Of a DNA stretch of 64,000 nucleotides, positions 32,926-47,000 are shown in pieces. Below the pieces are notes generated by a model, which saw only the letters and a list, made by a program, of their open reading frames with translations, was not told the DNA's origin and made no database searches. Positions within the stretch are counted from its first letter, which is position 1; each line of letters opens with the position of its first letter. Position numbers and translations under genes: made by a program. Source of the stretch: Pararge aegeria (lineage: Eukaryota > Arthropoda > Insecta > Lepidoptera > Nymphalidae); contig NC_053182.1 of the NCBI RefSeq assembly GCF_905163445.1, positions 5,332,001-5,396,000 of the forward strand. The letters are read 5' to 3'.

Positions 32926-34239
32926 AAGTAGCTCGTCTATGTACAATTTTAAAGTATGGCAACTCGAACGTTAGCTTATTGACTCCCAACTTTGTGAAAG
33001 TACTTGCATTAAAGTAAAGCCTTATGTGCATCCAGTGTTGGACATAGGTGGACTTTAAGCAGAGCCAACTATATATATTTGTGAGCTTTTACATACAGTG
33101 GCTGCCAGCCGCTTTCCGGAAAGCACTATTCCTAGAAAGGGGGACGCCCTGACTCTGGTCTAGACTAGAGTCCACTAGAAGAGATCCCTCCTCCAAACTT
33201 CCATCAACAAACGTCCACTGCCACAACCATTTTAGCGTGCTAGCAAAAATCTCATTCTCTAACTGACATTGAAAATTAATGGTACTACTTACCAGTAACC
33301 CGAAATATTGTAATTTGGCACGAAGGATCATTTATTTTTATTAATTTATTTGTGAACAATAACATAACTGAATCACTAATGAATGAAACGGTGATCACTA
33401 AAAGTATGAAACTGCGTAACAGAGATTACGCCCATCTCCAAAGCTTAAAATTTACCACGGTTTACTGGATATTTATCAAGAAATCTAAATACATTCAAGA
33501 TAAAAAAAAAACAATGATCAAAAATGATCTTTGCAACATGCTAATCTTATTTTCGAGTGTCTGTGCTGTGTAAGCGTGTGTTTTATGAATGTTTGTGTGT
33601 TTGCGTGTGTGTGCGTGTTGTGTGGGCAAGTGAGCGTGTGTGTGTGTGTGTGTGTGGGCGTGTGAGTGAGTAAATCTTTCAATTGAATTCATTTTAAATA
33701 ATCAAAAGTTATTCCGTCTAGGTTTTAAGTCATTTGTTTGGGTTTTTTATTACAAAAAGGTAAGGTAAGGTGATAAGATTACTCTGGTGTGATTATTTCC
33801 ACTTTCTTCACCTTTACTGTTTGGGCCTATTGATGACGACTTCATAAATTATTGACACTTGGGTATGTAGCTATTCATTGTTCTTATCTCTCTTCTATTC
33901 TAAATAATGTTGAAATTCTTTACGAAAATGTATTAAATGTAAATTTTAAAAAAAGTAATGAAAAAGATAGTCAAGAAAAGGACTTTTAGCAGCAGATGTG
34001 CTAAGTGTACGTAAAATGGCTTTGGTAGAAAGAAAAACGATAAGGGTTAATAGATACAATGCTACGTGTGTAACCCTTGGAAGGGATGCCGGAGAAGTGT
34101 CACATTAAGGCTGATGAATTTGTGCGCTATCTACAACAACACTGTTTTCCAGTATTCTCACTAAATGACGCTCTTATTCATTATTGTTATAACTACTCTT
34201 TGTACACCACATTATAAGTTATTTCACATGCACGAAGTT
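32926..34239. other. Intergenic DNA with a GT-rich simple repeat
   Basis: A GT/TGTG-rich tract lies at about 33575-33665. A slightly GC-richer stretch at 33090-33300 is open on the minus strand for 80 codons without recognisable motifs. No gene is called. Confidence 0.4.
33590..33662. repeat. Imperfect (GT)n microsatellite
   Basis: TGTG repeats interrupted by C and GG, with a perfect core at about 33637-33655. Confidence 0.85.
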
Positions 34240-34425
34240 ACGAACCGCCATCAGCATTCAGATTGAAGAGCCAATTCAGTCTTGGTTTGACGTTGCTTCA
34301 GGCCGTTGTACCTCAGGGTGGCGTATTATCTTCCTTACTCCAAGTCGTTTTATTAATTCAATTATTCAAAACATTTCTTGTGTCTATCACATGTATACAG
34401 ATGATATTCAAATAAATCGCTTTTT
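34240..34425 (+). pseudogene. Decayed LINE reverse-transcriptase fragment
   Basis: One frame reads VVPQGGVLSSLL, the fingers/palm motif of non-LTR reverse transcriptases (usually GVPQGSVLGPLL). After a frame slip the downstream frame reads FINSI and then YHMYTDD, the counterpart of the FINDI...YADD catalytic box. The order and spacing fit a Jockey/CR1-type LINE. A frameshift and a Thr in the YADD position mark it as dead. Confidence 0.7.
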
Positions 34426-34426
34426 A

Positions 34427-34498
34427 ATCTGTCCCCTCGTCGGGAAAGGAGGCCAGATCCCACTTTTTATTCCTATCTATCCTCCAGAGGGGACAGAT
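34427..34498. repeat. 12-bp inverted repeat after the LINE fragment
   Basis: ATCTGTCCCCTC (34427-34438) and GAGGGGACAGAT (34487-34498) are exact complements around a 48-nt interval. These may be ends of a small insertion in the LINE relic. Confidence 0.7.
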
Positions 34499-35729
34499 AG
34501 AAATAATCCGTTCAACTTGTATTTTATTTAAAGTACTCATTAAAATAACCCTATCTCACATGATCGGAACTACGGAATTAGAAACATTCTTTATTATTCA
34601 GGAGAAAAGTCACTGTAAAAAATCACATTTTTGGAGTTTGACATTTTCTTTTGTCAATTTACTATTTAACCCTGAACGAGATTTGAACAATACATTATCA
34701 GCTATTTTCCTGCATTAGTCCAATTAGAGAGGCTGATTCACCTTTGTTTGATAAACGCTGTAAGTTGTGAAACTGTAGTATGAGTGTTAAGGGCTTTTAT
34801 TACAAAAATACTTTTATTTTCAGAATACTCCGTATGTCAAATGTAGCGATTTAAATGGGCACAAACAGGGCACAATCAAAACGGGTTTTCAGATGTAATT
34901 TGTTTATGGACGGTTGTCCTTAAACAAATGCCAGCTGAAATCTTCTGACAACTACATCCTGTCCTTTTCCGATCCTGTGAACTTTGTTTTTTTTAAATGT
35001 AAATAAGTTTCCCTGTTCATATAAAAACAAAAAAAAATATATTGACAATGGTTCAATCGCTCAGCCCGTAGATCCAATAAACCAAGGCAGAAGAACTACA
35101 TCCAGTGTTAATAATAAAGGTCAGAGTATCTGAAAGTTTAAACAAACTTTGCTTCTATATTAAATAATCTAGTATTAGTTTACCGTAGATATGATTTTTT
35201 TTCATAGTTGCTTCGGATCTGTCGAAAATTTTTATTATTTAATGGAAAATATCCATTGCCCGCTCCCGTGCGTCAAAGCCAAATATTTCTTTATTCAAAT
35301 AGGCACATTGATGGTACTTTTGATGCGAACATATCACGTAATAAAATATGACATAGAAGCGAGTTGATGGTGATTACTACATTCGTAAACTAAAGCTACG
35401 AGGGTTCCAAACGCGCCCTGGTCGCCGCACGCGCTCTTTTTTATTTCGGAAGGCTCGTAAAGTTAATCGTTAAAACCCTTGAATCTGCATTGGAGAAGCG
35501 TTTAGGGTATCTATCTCTCTCTTTTATAAATAACACCTCTTAATTTTATGACTATGATAGCGGACACGCACGCCCAGTGTTATGCTAATAAATAATCTGA
35601 AGATGAAGTATAACAGAAAACGTTGCAAAGTCAATAGTTACTCTACGCTTTGCGGTCAAGCTGACTGCAAGTGACAAATGTTATATCAGCTCAGTATAAT
35701 GAAGGGATACAGTAGCCTGTGATCGCCTT

Positions 35730-36085
35730 TGATCTCATGGCAAATAATGACAGCGTCGTGAGTGTGTATCATCTACTGGCATCCCTTATCTTATGCTGAG
35801 GTTAGTAAAGGTTCTTCGTCACCCCGCACTTACCACACAATTGCTCTGCCTAGATTGCGTCGTCGGACCTCCCGGTACGGCGATCCTTGCTGTTGTGGCG
35901 GTCTCCAAGTTAACAAACTAGATGGCGCCACAAGATCCTACATCGCGTCATCGAAATATTCACAAATATAGGTGATATATTATACAACTTCCAAAGATAC
36001 GATAAGTTGGACTTCCAAGCACAATACCAGCTCAGAGGAAGATGTTCCTATTGTTACAATTGACAGCAACGCCATAGCTTTCGTA
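35730..36085 (+). mobile_element. Unclassified interspersed repeat (CTAGATGGCGCCAC family)
   Basis: Blocks ctagatggcgccac, atcgcgtcatcgaaat, aagcacaataccagctc and gaggaagatgttcctattgt recur in order at 52393-52565. Further parts of the family occur at 14645-14740 and 55500-55745. No coding capacity was recognised. Confidence 0.55.
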
Positions 36086-37480
36086 CGCTGTGATATTGGT
36101 TAGTTTATGACGCTTGGCTTGCCATACTAAACTTAAACTAATTGTTAACAATAGCTTTAAAGTTTTTTTCAATTAATTAAACAAAAATTTGAATTCAATT
36201 ATTAAAAAAAAAAAAATTATAGTTCAAGTCTAGTCTAGTCTTTACCTATTAACCTTAATAAGCTTAGGGCATAGAATTTAAAAATGTACTTGAATTTTGA
36301 AGTACATGCGTATTGTTACACTAAAATAGCTTTTAGATGGGATCATAAAAAATATTACATAGCCGTTTAATTTATGTTTTAAATTTTGAATAACTTAAAA
36401 CGACCAGCAATCAATCCCTGAAATGACACTTCATTATCATACCTCTTACAAATTTTATTTGGACCTATTCGAAACCATTTCCAAACAAATAAAAAAGACG
36501 CAAATTGGCTTAGAATTGTATATATGTACCTACATTAAAAAACGTACAGAATTAAAATCTTTCGTCTTTTATTATTATCTACTCGGTTAAAATTCACCTT
36601 CTGTAACCCATTTTACCATTAGTGAACATAATTAAATAAAAGAAAATCTGTTGCGTAAATTTAAGAAAGACTATTTTGAACTCTTAAATATTATTCAAAA
36701 TTCTCTTTATTTTCACTTGAATATTATTGACAAAATATATCAAATGTCCAACTGTGACGTACAGTTCGTTTAATAGACGTGTCAAATAAGTAAACGTTCC
36801 TCAAAATAGATTGCGTTAGTAAAGTTGTTAACATTTTGTTCGTATGGAAAATCGAGTCAATCCTTTTAAAATCTTTGCTGTCAACATCCTTATAGAAAGA
36901 AATATTATAGAAATCTACATAAATATTATAAAATAATAAATAAAGTGAAGAAAATAAATTAATTAAAAAGTTATAATATTTATTTAAATGGTTATGGACG
37001 GACGTTTTTATAAATATTATAATATTAAAAATGAAATCTATAAATATTATAATGATGAAAGGAAGAATATAATTGTTGAAAAAAATTGGTTTGATTATTA
37101 TATAAGTATGTAAGTATTTATTTATATTTATTTAAGTACCTACATTTGATAATTTGTATTGGACGGACATTTTTTAATTCAAATACTATAATATTCATTT
37201 TAGTGCTTACCTAAATATTTATATTTAAAAAAAGCTTGAGGATCGCACACGTACCTCTTATCAATGTATGAATCAAGGTTCCGAACAACCGACTTCTTCT
37301 AATCTATTCTAAGTAGGTAAAAAAATATTAGGTATGTAAATTGAATTATATGTTGACATACTGGAAGATTTTATTTCGCCCATATTTTATGTGTCCGACG
37401 TATGATGTAAAATGTAAAAGCTTTAGTATTAAATAAGTTTTAATATTCACACATTTACACAATGCGAACACATACATTAT
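36086..37480. other. Very AT-rich intergenic DNA downstream of ck
   Basis: It contains repeated short motifs, for example ggacggacgttttt near 37000 and ggacggacattttt near 37162, each with ataaatattataatatt-like sequence. This suggests an old local duplication. No gene is seen. Confidence 0.4.
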
Positions 37481-37795
37481 TTTATTCAAGCATCCATATT
37501 ATATTAAATACATCGCCAAAAAGCGAGCCCAACTATCACTATGCAATAAAAAAGTCCCTAAATCCTTAAAACGTAATTTAGACAAAGGCAGTCCAGGGCC
37601 CTGATTCTTTGACATGCCTGTATACTGTAACGTCATATGACATGATACGTCTTAATACAATAAATGTTGTTTGAGTCACAAATAACAGTTATGCGTTAGT
37701 TATGATTTTTATGTCATAGCGAATGAGGGCCTATGGTTACATTTTTCATGCAATAACATGACACTATCGATATTATATATATATATTATGTATAA
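37481..37795 (-). promoter_or_regulatory. Probable ck 3' UTR with candidate poly(A) signal
   Basis: A minus-strand AATAAA (TTTATT at 37481-37486) lies about 310 nt after the ck stop codon. The interval also contains a short TA run near 37773-37785. Confidence 0.45.
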
Positions 37796-38002
37796 TTATT
37801 TCACCCGCATTGATCTTTGCTTATTCATGTTGGTGAGCATAAGGGAAATGTAGGAAGTGAGCAAATCGTCCATTTTGTAACCGAGCGATGTTTCACATAG
37901 CAGCTTGGAGCCGCGCACTAGATTTCCTATCGTCATGTGGAAGTATGTGTTGCCAGATGACCAATTTGATATCCTTGTGAACGGATGCGTGACCAGAATA
38001 TC
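37796..38002 (-). CDS. ck: ck last exon (stop)
   Basis: The 207-nt exon encodes DILVTHPFTRISNWSSGNTY, FHMTIGNLVRGSKLLCETS and the C-terminal MyTH4-FERM end MDDLLTSYISLMLTNMNKQ, then TAA at 37798-37796. Acceptor tttcag|. Confidence 0.97.
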   Translation of the reverse strand, partial: DILVTHPFTRISNWSSGNTYFHMTIGNLVRGSKLLCETSLGYKMDDLLTSYISLMLTNMNKQRSMRVK

Positions 38003-41000
38003 CTGAAAAATCAAAACAGTATATTATTTAATAAATAACATAGGATAAAAGGGGCCCAATATTCGAAAGTGGAATTCGATGTGCGGCATTAAAATACTTG
38101 TAAGAAACGGCCCATTCACTTGTTATGAAGGTTCCTAATTTATGAAAAAAAGCTGTATTTCGTTGAAAATGATTTTAAGAAAAATAAAGTGAGCGATGTG
38201 GTCTTATGAGTTCCCAGGAGGAAGTCCTGCATTCAATCTCCGGCAAGGGAAAATCGGGAATTTGTAATTTCTGAATGTTCTCAGGTCTGCCTGGTTAACT
38301 ACCGTACCACAGATAATAATAAAGACGTGTCGCCAAGGGATTTAGCGTTCAGATACAATGTAGAGTAGAAACCGATACACCGTTACCATCTTAGTTTCCA
38401 TTATCTCTTACCACCAGGTGAGATTGCAGCCTCTTGTAGTGGCATTCATAATAGTTAAGAAACCCAGTTAGTCCTACTCGTACAAACTTATCTGGCCCAG
38501 TATAAGCGGCGCTACTATCTTATCCCAAATGCCAGCAATTAGCAAGCTAATATTTTAAACTTCATTAGTCCGATCCATATTGGCCGAGCTTATGCCCGTT
38601 TTCACTAAAGACGGGCAAAGCATAACAGCTAATGGAAAAAAATCCTAGTCATACCATTACCTACCCTAAACTTTAAGACCCGTCGAAGAGTTCGCTATGA
38701 AGCGATAATGCCGCCAAATTGTTAACATTGTGTAAACTTGTTTTTTGTTATTATGTGGTGTTCAATAAAAGTAAATTCATTAATTTATTCATTCATTCAT
38801 AAGAGCTGGTGAAACGTTTTTTGTCTCTTTGAATCACCAAAATCACTAGGCCTGCGGTTAAGGCTATTCCTAGGTTTAGTAAAAACGGGTATAAGATAAA
38901 AACCCGATTATGAAACCCTATGAGTTACCTTTGACTGAGGGTGAATTAAGCTAACGCCGTGCTTATTGATGGCGATAAGTAGCAACTCTGGATAGTTAGG
39001 CTCTGTTGTTTGCTTCACTTCAAAGAAGGCTGAGCCGAACGTTGGCCACCGGTAAATGACCTTGAGGAAGGTTATCTTGCCATCCTCGGGGGTCATCCCG
39101 GCATCCTGATTGTACGATGCCACTATCGCTCTCTTCCAGTCGGCGGAACTCTGCAGCTTTATTAGGTCTGCGGGGACTAGTTCACGAAGCATTTGTCTGC
39201 AATAATACAAATTCCAAATAGTTTCATAATGTACTTTGAAACAATCATCCGTATACTGTGACAAGAAAGAGGGCAGATGGCTTAATCAGAAGTGAATCAT
39301 CAATAATCTACGTACGTACGTAATAACAGTCATACGTGAATAGGGTTCACTTATCAGTAATCTTCAGAAAATATCAGACAAACACGCGTTACATAAATCC
39401 TAATTTTTTCCTATTACTTTTCATATCGTGGTATGACCATGATATAGTAAAAAACACTTACGGAATAGCTTGTAGTTCCTGCTTGTTATCACCGAAGCGC
39501 GCCCTATAAGCTAGGGCAGCCAATCGAGCGGCTTCTTCACGCCCACAGCGATGGTAACCACGTAAAAGCTTTGGCAACTCCTGATGGAAATGGAATATCA
39601 CGTCCGCGGCCCGATCTTTTCCCGGCACCGTATTCGTCCACAATTTTTTCATGAAGAAGACCTGTTGAATTTATTTGTTTTAGCAACTTTTTTATTCTAG
39701 GTTACAGATTTACGGCTAAAAATTGTCCTCACCTGATAAGTAAATTGCGGTGTGATTCCATCTCTTGTAGGCCGCGCTTTCTTAATCCAATCTGTGAGGT
39801 GTCGTACGAAGTCGAAGAAGAAATCGCCTTCTGGTACCGAAATAACCTTATCAGCTATCTTAACAAATAAACTAAAACCTTCACTAGATCTGAGATTCAG
39901 TCTCTGCGCAATATTTTGACAAAAGTCTTTTGCTCTCGTAGATGAATCAACTTCAAATGCTTCATCGGTATCATCAGGAAAGTAAACCTTATGAAATATT
40001 TGGGTTGTTTTGTGTTGGATTGCTTCTACCTCTACTTGATGAGGAGGATACTTTCTTTGGCCATTTCGTAAAGTTTTCTGCAGTCTTTGCAAAGAATCTT
40101 GAGCTATTGGATATCTTCTCGTCCTAAGGAATAATGTTAATTCTCTAAGTAAACCCTGGCTGCATGCAAACAAACCAGTAGCCAGCCACATTAGTTCCCA
40201 ACCTCTTTCTTCTGACATCCTATTTCTATTATCTGTCAATTGTTTCATTATTTGGCAATAAATTTCGTCTCTTAAAATTTCATGTTTAAGAGGGCCATCA
40301 AAAATATGATCTGTATATTCATTACCTATCCGAGGACGTTTAGAAGGGAGATCTCCCATATACTTGACAATAGCTGCGAAAGCAAAGCAAGCTTCTTCTG
40401 CTAGCTCTTCTTTAGCCTGCAATTTCTTAAGTAATGGTTGCTTTATGGGCTCTCTTGAGTGTCGCCATAACTCTTCAGCACCTCGTTTCGCTGTCGACAA
40501 TGTCAGGCCTTTAGATGTTGTTCTCTTAGGTGGCAACCTAAAGTGATCCATAGCATATTCTAATAAAGTATGAGGTTTATCCCTGGTTTCCGTCCCATTA
40601 AAAGTGCTAGTAGGTGCACGACGGCCATGTTGTGCACCCTCTTGGCAGAACAAAGTCAATATATCTGGAGGTGGTTTTGTAAGAGCAGGTAAAACGTATA
40701 CAGTTTCTGCAGGAAAATCTCCTCTTTCCATAGTCCTTTCACAACGACCAATGCACCATCCATTGTTTAGCACCGATTCTCCGGTACTTTCTTCTTCTAA
40801 AATTATCAGATCTCCTTTTTGGAAAGTTAAAAAACTAGAACCTTCACCTGGTGCTTTGTAATCTTGTAAAGCGATAACGTATTTTGACCTTTTCTTAAGA
40901 CCTTCTAAGAAATATACAACTAAATCACGAATGTCCTCAGCATTTGGACTTTGGAATGTAAACTCTTCTCCACGAACCGTAGACAAGCTAAACGTTTGTG

Positions 41001-44000
41001 TAAAAACTTTATTAGTTTTCTGACTTGCAACTGTTGTTATTTCTGGAAAAGATAATTCCAGTAAAACTTGCTCCTGATCATCAACAACATAAACACCAGT
41101 CCAGTTGACTGCTATTATAACATCATTCTTAGGCAAATTTGGCCCTGAGTTTCTATAGGCCTCGTAAAATCTAGAGAAAAGTAAAGGCCATTTGAATTTT
41201 GCATAACTAACAACGTCTTCTTTAACTCTATATGCAGGAACTTTTTCTTTGACATAGTAACTTTTTTTATATGCTTGTACTACAAGTGCGCCCCACCGAT
41301 CAACGGCTTTTTCTACCCCTGTAAGACAGTAATCGGGTATGTAATTTGGTAATAAAGTATAAAGGCGTTCTGTATTCATATCTTGTCCATATTCTATGTA
41401 ATACTGCTGAGCGGCAATCATTGCTAAGTCTTCTTCTTTATCGCATCTGTATTCTCCAAACTTTACACCTCTGACTACTTGTTGATAAATTAGATTTGTT
41501 GCCACCTGATCTTCTGTGGGATCATGCCACGGAGCAAATATTTCTTTTCTGAAGAATAATCTCCAAGGAGCGTTTCGTTCTTGTGCTCCTTGTTCTTTGG
41601 CATATTGTTCACATTGTGATATTGCATCCATTACATGATCGCCTCCACTACCCAGTGAACTGACTTTATCAAATAGTGCTATGTATAAGGAAAATCCAAA
41701 TTGATCACGTAATGCAATTTTATCTGATAATTGATTACACAACTCTCTTGCAGTAGTCGCTGAATCGGCTAACAGTGTTTTCGTGTTACCGTCCATAAAA
41801 GTAATGGGTAACATTATAGGTTTTTTAGATTTTGTAGCCTGAAGCTCTAACCAGGATGGAGGTTGGTTTCTTGTTCCATTGTTAAACGTTCTCTTAAGGC
41901 GATCTTCACAATATGGAGCATAACCAGGAGGACCTTCTCTTATAAACGCTCTGAGGTAATTTACGAATTTTTCACTTGGAGCGAAACATCCAACACATAA
42001 TGATAGCAAAATCCATCCACGAGCGTGTGATGATTTAGATGGGTTATTTGTTAATTGTTTACATATTTGGCAATATATTTCGTCTCTCAACTCAGCACGT
42101 AAAATACCGTGTCCAATTATAAAATGTAGTTTCTCTAAATTGGACGTCGGCCTGGATTCCAGCCATGATTGGTAACTGTCAGCTGTATATTCTTCGTCCT
42201 AAAACAAGAGAATTCCATAAAATTAAAATATTCTCGAAATTTTAATATTAAAGAATAATTGATCACTATAATTACCTGTAATTTTCGCCTGACGTCTTCT
42301 CCTAGTTTGTTTTTCCTCTTCAGTGTTAAGGAAACTAACTTGTGCCTAATCGATCTTGGCTTTTGTTTGTTGAGGTAAGCCTCAGGGTCAACACCCATCA
42401 TTTGCGCTTCTTGGAATTCTTTAGACCTTATAAAGTTTCTGCCAAGTGTTGCAGTTACTTTAGACATCACTGAGGTATTATCTCTGTCCATTGTGTGGTA
42501 TCTTGGCTCTGGTAGGTCTCCAGTAAATCGTAAAATAGTAATCCATAATGCTTGGGCAGCCTAAAATAAACGAATGTATTCAATAGCTATTATTATAGTC
42601 ACCTATTAAACTTATCGAACGTGGTCAATTATCGTCGAATTGAAATCTTAACCTGAATAGTGTAATTATAAAGCGATTAGTTGTGTTTGTTTATCGTTTA
42701 ATTTCAATAACACATATCGACGTTAAGAGCACGATTAATATTATGAGTATCAAAAATTATATAAAATATATTCAGCACGATCCGTAATTTTACTCAACAA
42801 AACATTTGAATTTAATATTTTTAAAATTCACTCACTAATTGATCTCCCTGTGTGTGAAGCGGCAACAGTGGATGTTTAAGTGGTTTTTTAGAATATTGGT
42901 GTGTGACATTGCCTTGGAAATACGTTGCCGCAAATTTTTGGAATTTGAATTCCGAGAGATCCTCTTCATCTTCTGACGTTGTTTGCATAGGCGTTACCAT
43001 CTGTAAAATATAAAAATAACTTTCTATAATTTAGTTACTTATTTATGAAAATATAATTTATTTTTAATAAAAATGCATGCGAGATGTTTTCGGCTATAAC
43101 ATCTTACACATATTAAGTTTTTAAAAATGATAAGAACTAATTCAATGGTAAAATCAATGATTATTCTAAGTACTTCAATATTTAGGATAATTTGACACTA
43201 CATGATTTTTTAGGATAAATTTGTCATTTAAAATGGATCTGAGAATATTTACCTCTTGTTGATCAGCTCGCAATTGTGGCAAATCACTAAATATAGATGT
43301 GTCCTTAGGCGCCGGTGCTTCACTACTGGAGTCAGGCAGGAAATCAAACATCGCCTCCACTAGTTTACTGTCATCTACTGGTTCGTCCTGCTTTCGGGCT
43401 GCTTCTTGTAACAAAGTCCTCTTTGCTTCTAATTGCCGCTTTTCTTCTAGAGCCAACTCAGCGTCACGTCGCTCCAATTCATACATGCGTTCCTGTTAAC
43501 AAAGTTATCTTTTGTTTATTTTATTGATGCTTTCATCTTGATAGATCATCACAACCCTATGATCAATTGTGAAATGGATAGCCCTATAAACATTTTCCTA
43601 CACATACACCTTGTTCTCAAAGTTATCCTAGTATCTACAACTAGTTAGAGCAATCCAATTATGGGATAAGCCGTTTAGTGTTACGTTACATTTAACACAT
43701 AAACAAGTGGATATTTTAATAGGCATGCAGTGAAAGTTGCATGATGGCATACATCAGCTATACTTGCCCAGCTATTTAGGTCCAGCTCCTTTTTATAGTC
43801 ACAATTAATGTAATCGTAATCGAATAAACTAATATTTTCATAATTATAATTAGACCACATTTTTTTTTTAATTAAAGAACGTTAAAAGTTAGCACGACCG
43901 ATCAGCTATAATGTTAAAATCTAAACTAAATTAAGTTGGGGTCGGTTAACTTGATTGCACTGTGAGCGTTACCCAACCGCATCCAGGTCGCTAGTAATTG

Positions 44001-47000
44001 TATAACAACCTACATGGTCGATTAGGATCGACAGAATTACGTAAACTTCGGATGTATCAGGTGTACGGTTTTAGTTGAATCAGTATAAACATTTTAGCAC
44101 CTATTTCTTATATAGTTCTGCCCCATTTACTATATCAACAGTGATTTAGTGTATTTTTCTTAAGAACATTTTTAAGTCGGTCCAAGTAAAATGTAGAAAG
44201 TTATTATGTTTAGATCATATACTATGTATATAGTAGCACCAATTTAATATAGTAGAAATAGTGCTACTATCAACGGAAATGTAGCACGGAAAATACCAGT
44301 AGAAGAGATAACAAAAAAAATAAGTATATAGGTATAGAACCTCCTCGAGAAATCCCTTGAGAAAAGTGATATTCTTTATGCATTTATTATTGTATACTTA
44401 TAAGATTTACACTAAAATGTAATTGAAACGTAAAGAGAAACCGGCCAAATACGAGACATACTTTTGCACAGAGGCTTTGAAAAAGAAAGTATTCAAGTGA
44501 AACGACAACCTAACGCAACAAAACCTTTTTATTAATGAATCTCAATGCATAACTTTGTTTTTAAAGGTTTAGTACAGATATCGAAAAAGCTATGCTATAC
44601 TCAGAGACTTGGTTTTATTTTTCATGTATAGTTAACGTACATAAAAGTCTATTAAGTAGTTCTAATTATTACCAGATTAGTCGGTATTTTTGTGGCATTC
44701 TTCACAATAAATTAAAAACTATTTTTCGCAAAACTAAATAAACATCTCTTTTAGAATGAACAAGTACACCTTAACACCCTAAAGCACTTTCAAATTATTT
44801 TTCCTTCCTTTTAAATTAAATAGAAATAATTATCGCATTTTTTACGAATACCACTATTAAAAGTATGCAACTATTATGCAACAATTTCAAAATTAATGTC
44901 GGTAGTATTTAGTGAAATATTTTGACGGACGGGTGAAAAAGGCGTACAATACGGGTTACATATATATGCCATTGTGATACGGAACCTAAATAATATAAAG
45001 CTCCAAAAAATCTAGGATACCTATTATATCTTTATTTTACATCGTGAAGTTTCACACATTTATATTGGTGAGATTTCAGATTATAGAAACGATTTAGAGA
45101 CTTTGATTTGCAAATAATACGATGGTTACACTTCTAGGGCAGTTCTATTTTTGAAAAATATAAAATTAACAAGCTTTTAGGTTACGTACTTTTTTTAGTA
45201 GTTAGATACTGTATTCAACATACCTTATGACACAAATTATAAATGTACGTGAGTTTAAATTGCTCCATGAGACGTCACAGAAAAACATATCTACTAAAAT
45301 GTGAAAGAAATGTAAAAAAAATATTATTAAACGACTAAGTCTTTGTGTTTGCTGATCTTATCGGACATGTCAATAATTTTATATCAATAGATAGAATCAA
45401 ATCATTATGTGAACATTATGCTTTTTTACAACCGCCATCTCAATAGAATCTAAATCGATAATATCTACTTGAGTGATCAGTGATAGAAAAGCAATTACAA
45501 CTACATTATATTTAGCAATCTATTTAGTATTCCGCAGTCAAACCGTTAAGCATTGCAGTAACAATAATTTTCAAATTATTTTACTCATGTTTTGATAGGA
45601 ATGTATTTCTTGTCTCAGTCTAAAAAAGCTGGAAATATAAGTAAAACCGTTCTAGAAACCGACCAATAAATAAGTAGATCTTTTATAGGGCAACCTGTCG
45701 GGCTAATATGTGTGCCACGAGATAAATATGTCTACCCAAGTTCACGTCTTATGTTATGCTGAGGTACAACATCAACAGATTTGACGTAGGTGCTCTAACG
45801 AGCCTTCTCTCTTAACCGACCACAGAAGGTTTCAGGTCTGTTGTTGAGATAGTTTTGCGCAGGTAGCAACTACAGATTGTATCTATTACATTTCTCTTAT
45901 AGTAGGTCATAATTAAGTTTTTTTTTATTTACCTAGTTACTTAAAGGATGATGGGGCTGGCATATCCGTGTTGGATAAAGGTCCCAAATAAATAAGGATT
46001 AAAAAAAAGTTCTCGTCTTATCTCATAGCAAATGGACGGGAAAGTAGTAGACATGATTACTATCTCGCATCTTAGCTCTATTGATCTCTGAATGATATAC
46101 AATTTAATGAGTAAGCACACACTGGCCAGATAGTTCAAAAGTGACGGTAAGTTTTATTACAAATTTGGAACAAGCAAATAAGTCATGGTAGGCGCAAGTA
46201 AATGCGTGAATAAAAAAAATTATACGATACAAATATTCTTATTCTTCCTACCCGTATCCCACTACTCCATGTGACGTCGGCATTTGAACATAGACTTATT
46301 TTGTCTTTACATATTTTGAAACTACACACATTTACCATTTCGGTACTACTAAAAGTGAACATAAATCCAGCTCATTATTAAGAAATAACAAAGAAGAAAA
46401 AATATTTACCCTGTAGTTGTGTTCTGCTATCTCCTTCGCTCGCGTGTTACCCTGGTGCTGTAATCGCTGCTCTTCCTGCCTGCGCAGGCGCAACGCCTCA
46501 TTATGAGCAATAGCTTCCTGCTTCAGTCTTCGATACCGCCGCATAGCGATAAGGCAGCGAACGTGGCTCTGGATTTTGACGATTGCCCACATCTTGTGAC
46601 CGTAGGAGCGTCGAACGAGATACCCACGAGCTGCGGCCTAAAGAATTCCAAAAAATATTCAAATGTTAGTGCAATTAGCAGTCGCAATAGTGCCGAACAT
46701 GGTAATTGGTATACAATAGGTAATACAATTACTATATTTTAACATTCTCCAGCTTACGAGCCGACTTAACTTAAATAACTTCTAATCGAAACAAGTGATC
46801 AAATTTGAATCCTAATTTGCTCGGCTACCATTCTCGACAACTATAAAATCGCGATTCGAAATGTGAAGTGGTTTGGGATATTTTATTTAGAGAAGATAAA
46901 TATTTTACAAGAGTCGTCAGGTGTTCTTATCCCAAATCCTCGAACCCTAGCACGTAAACAGTGAAGAGCGTATTTGTACAATTACATTTTCTTCATTATG

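Noticed and set aside
34240..34425. Possible active LINE
   Set aside because: The frame is broken between the PQG and YxDD motifs and neighbouring domains are missing, so it is reported only as a pseudogene fragment.
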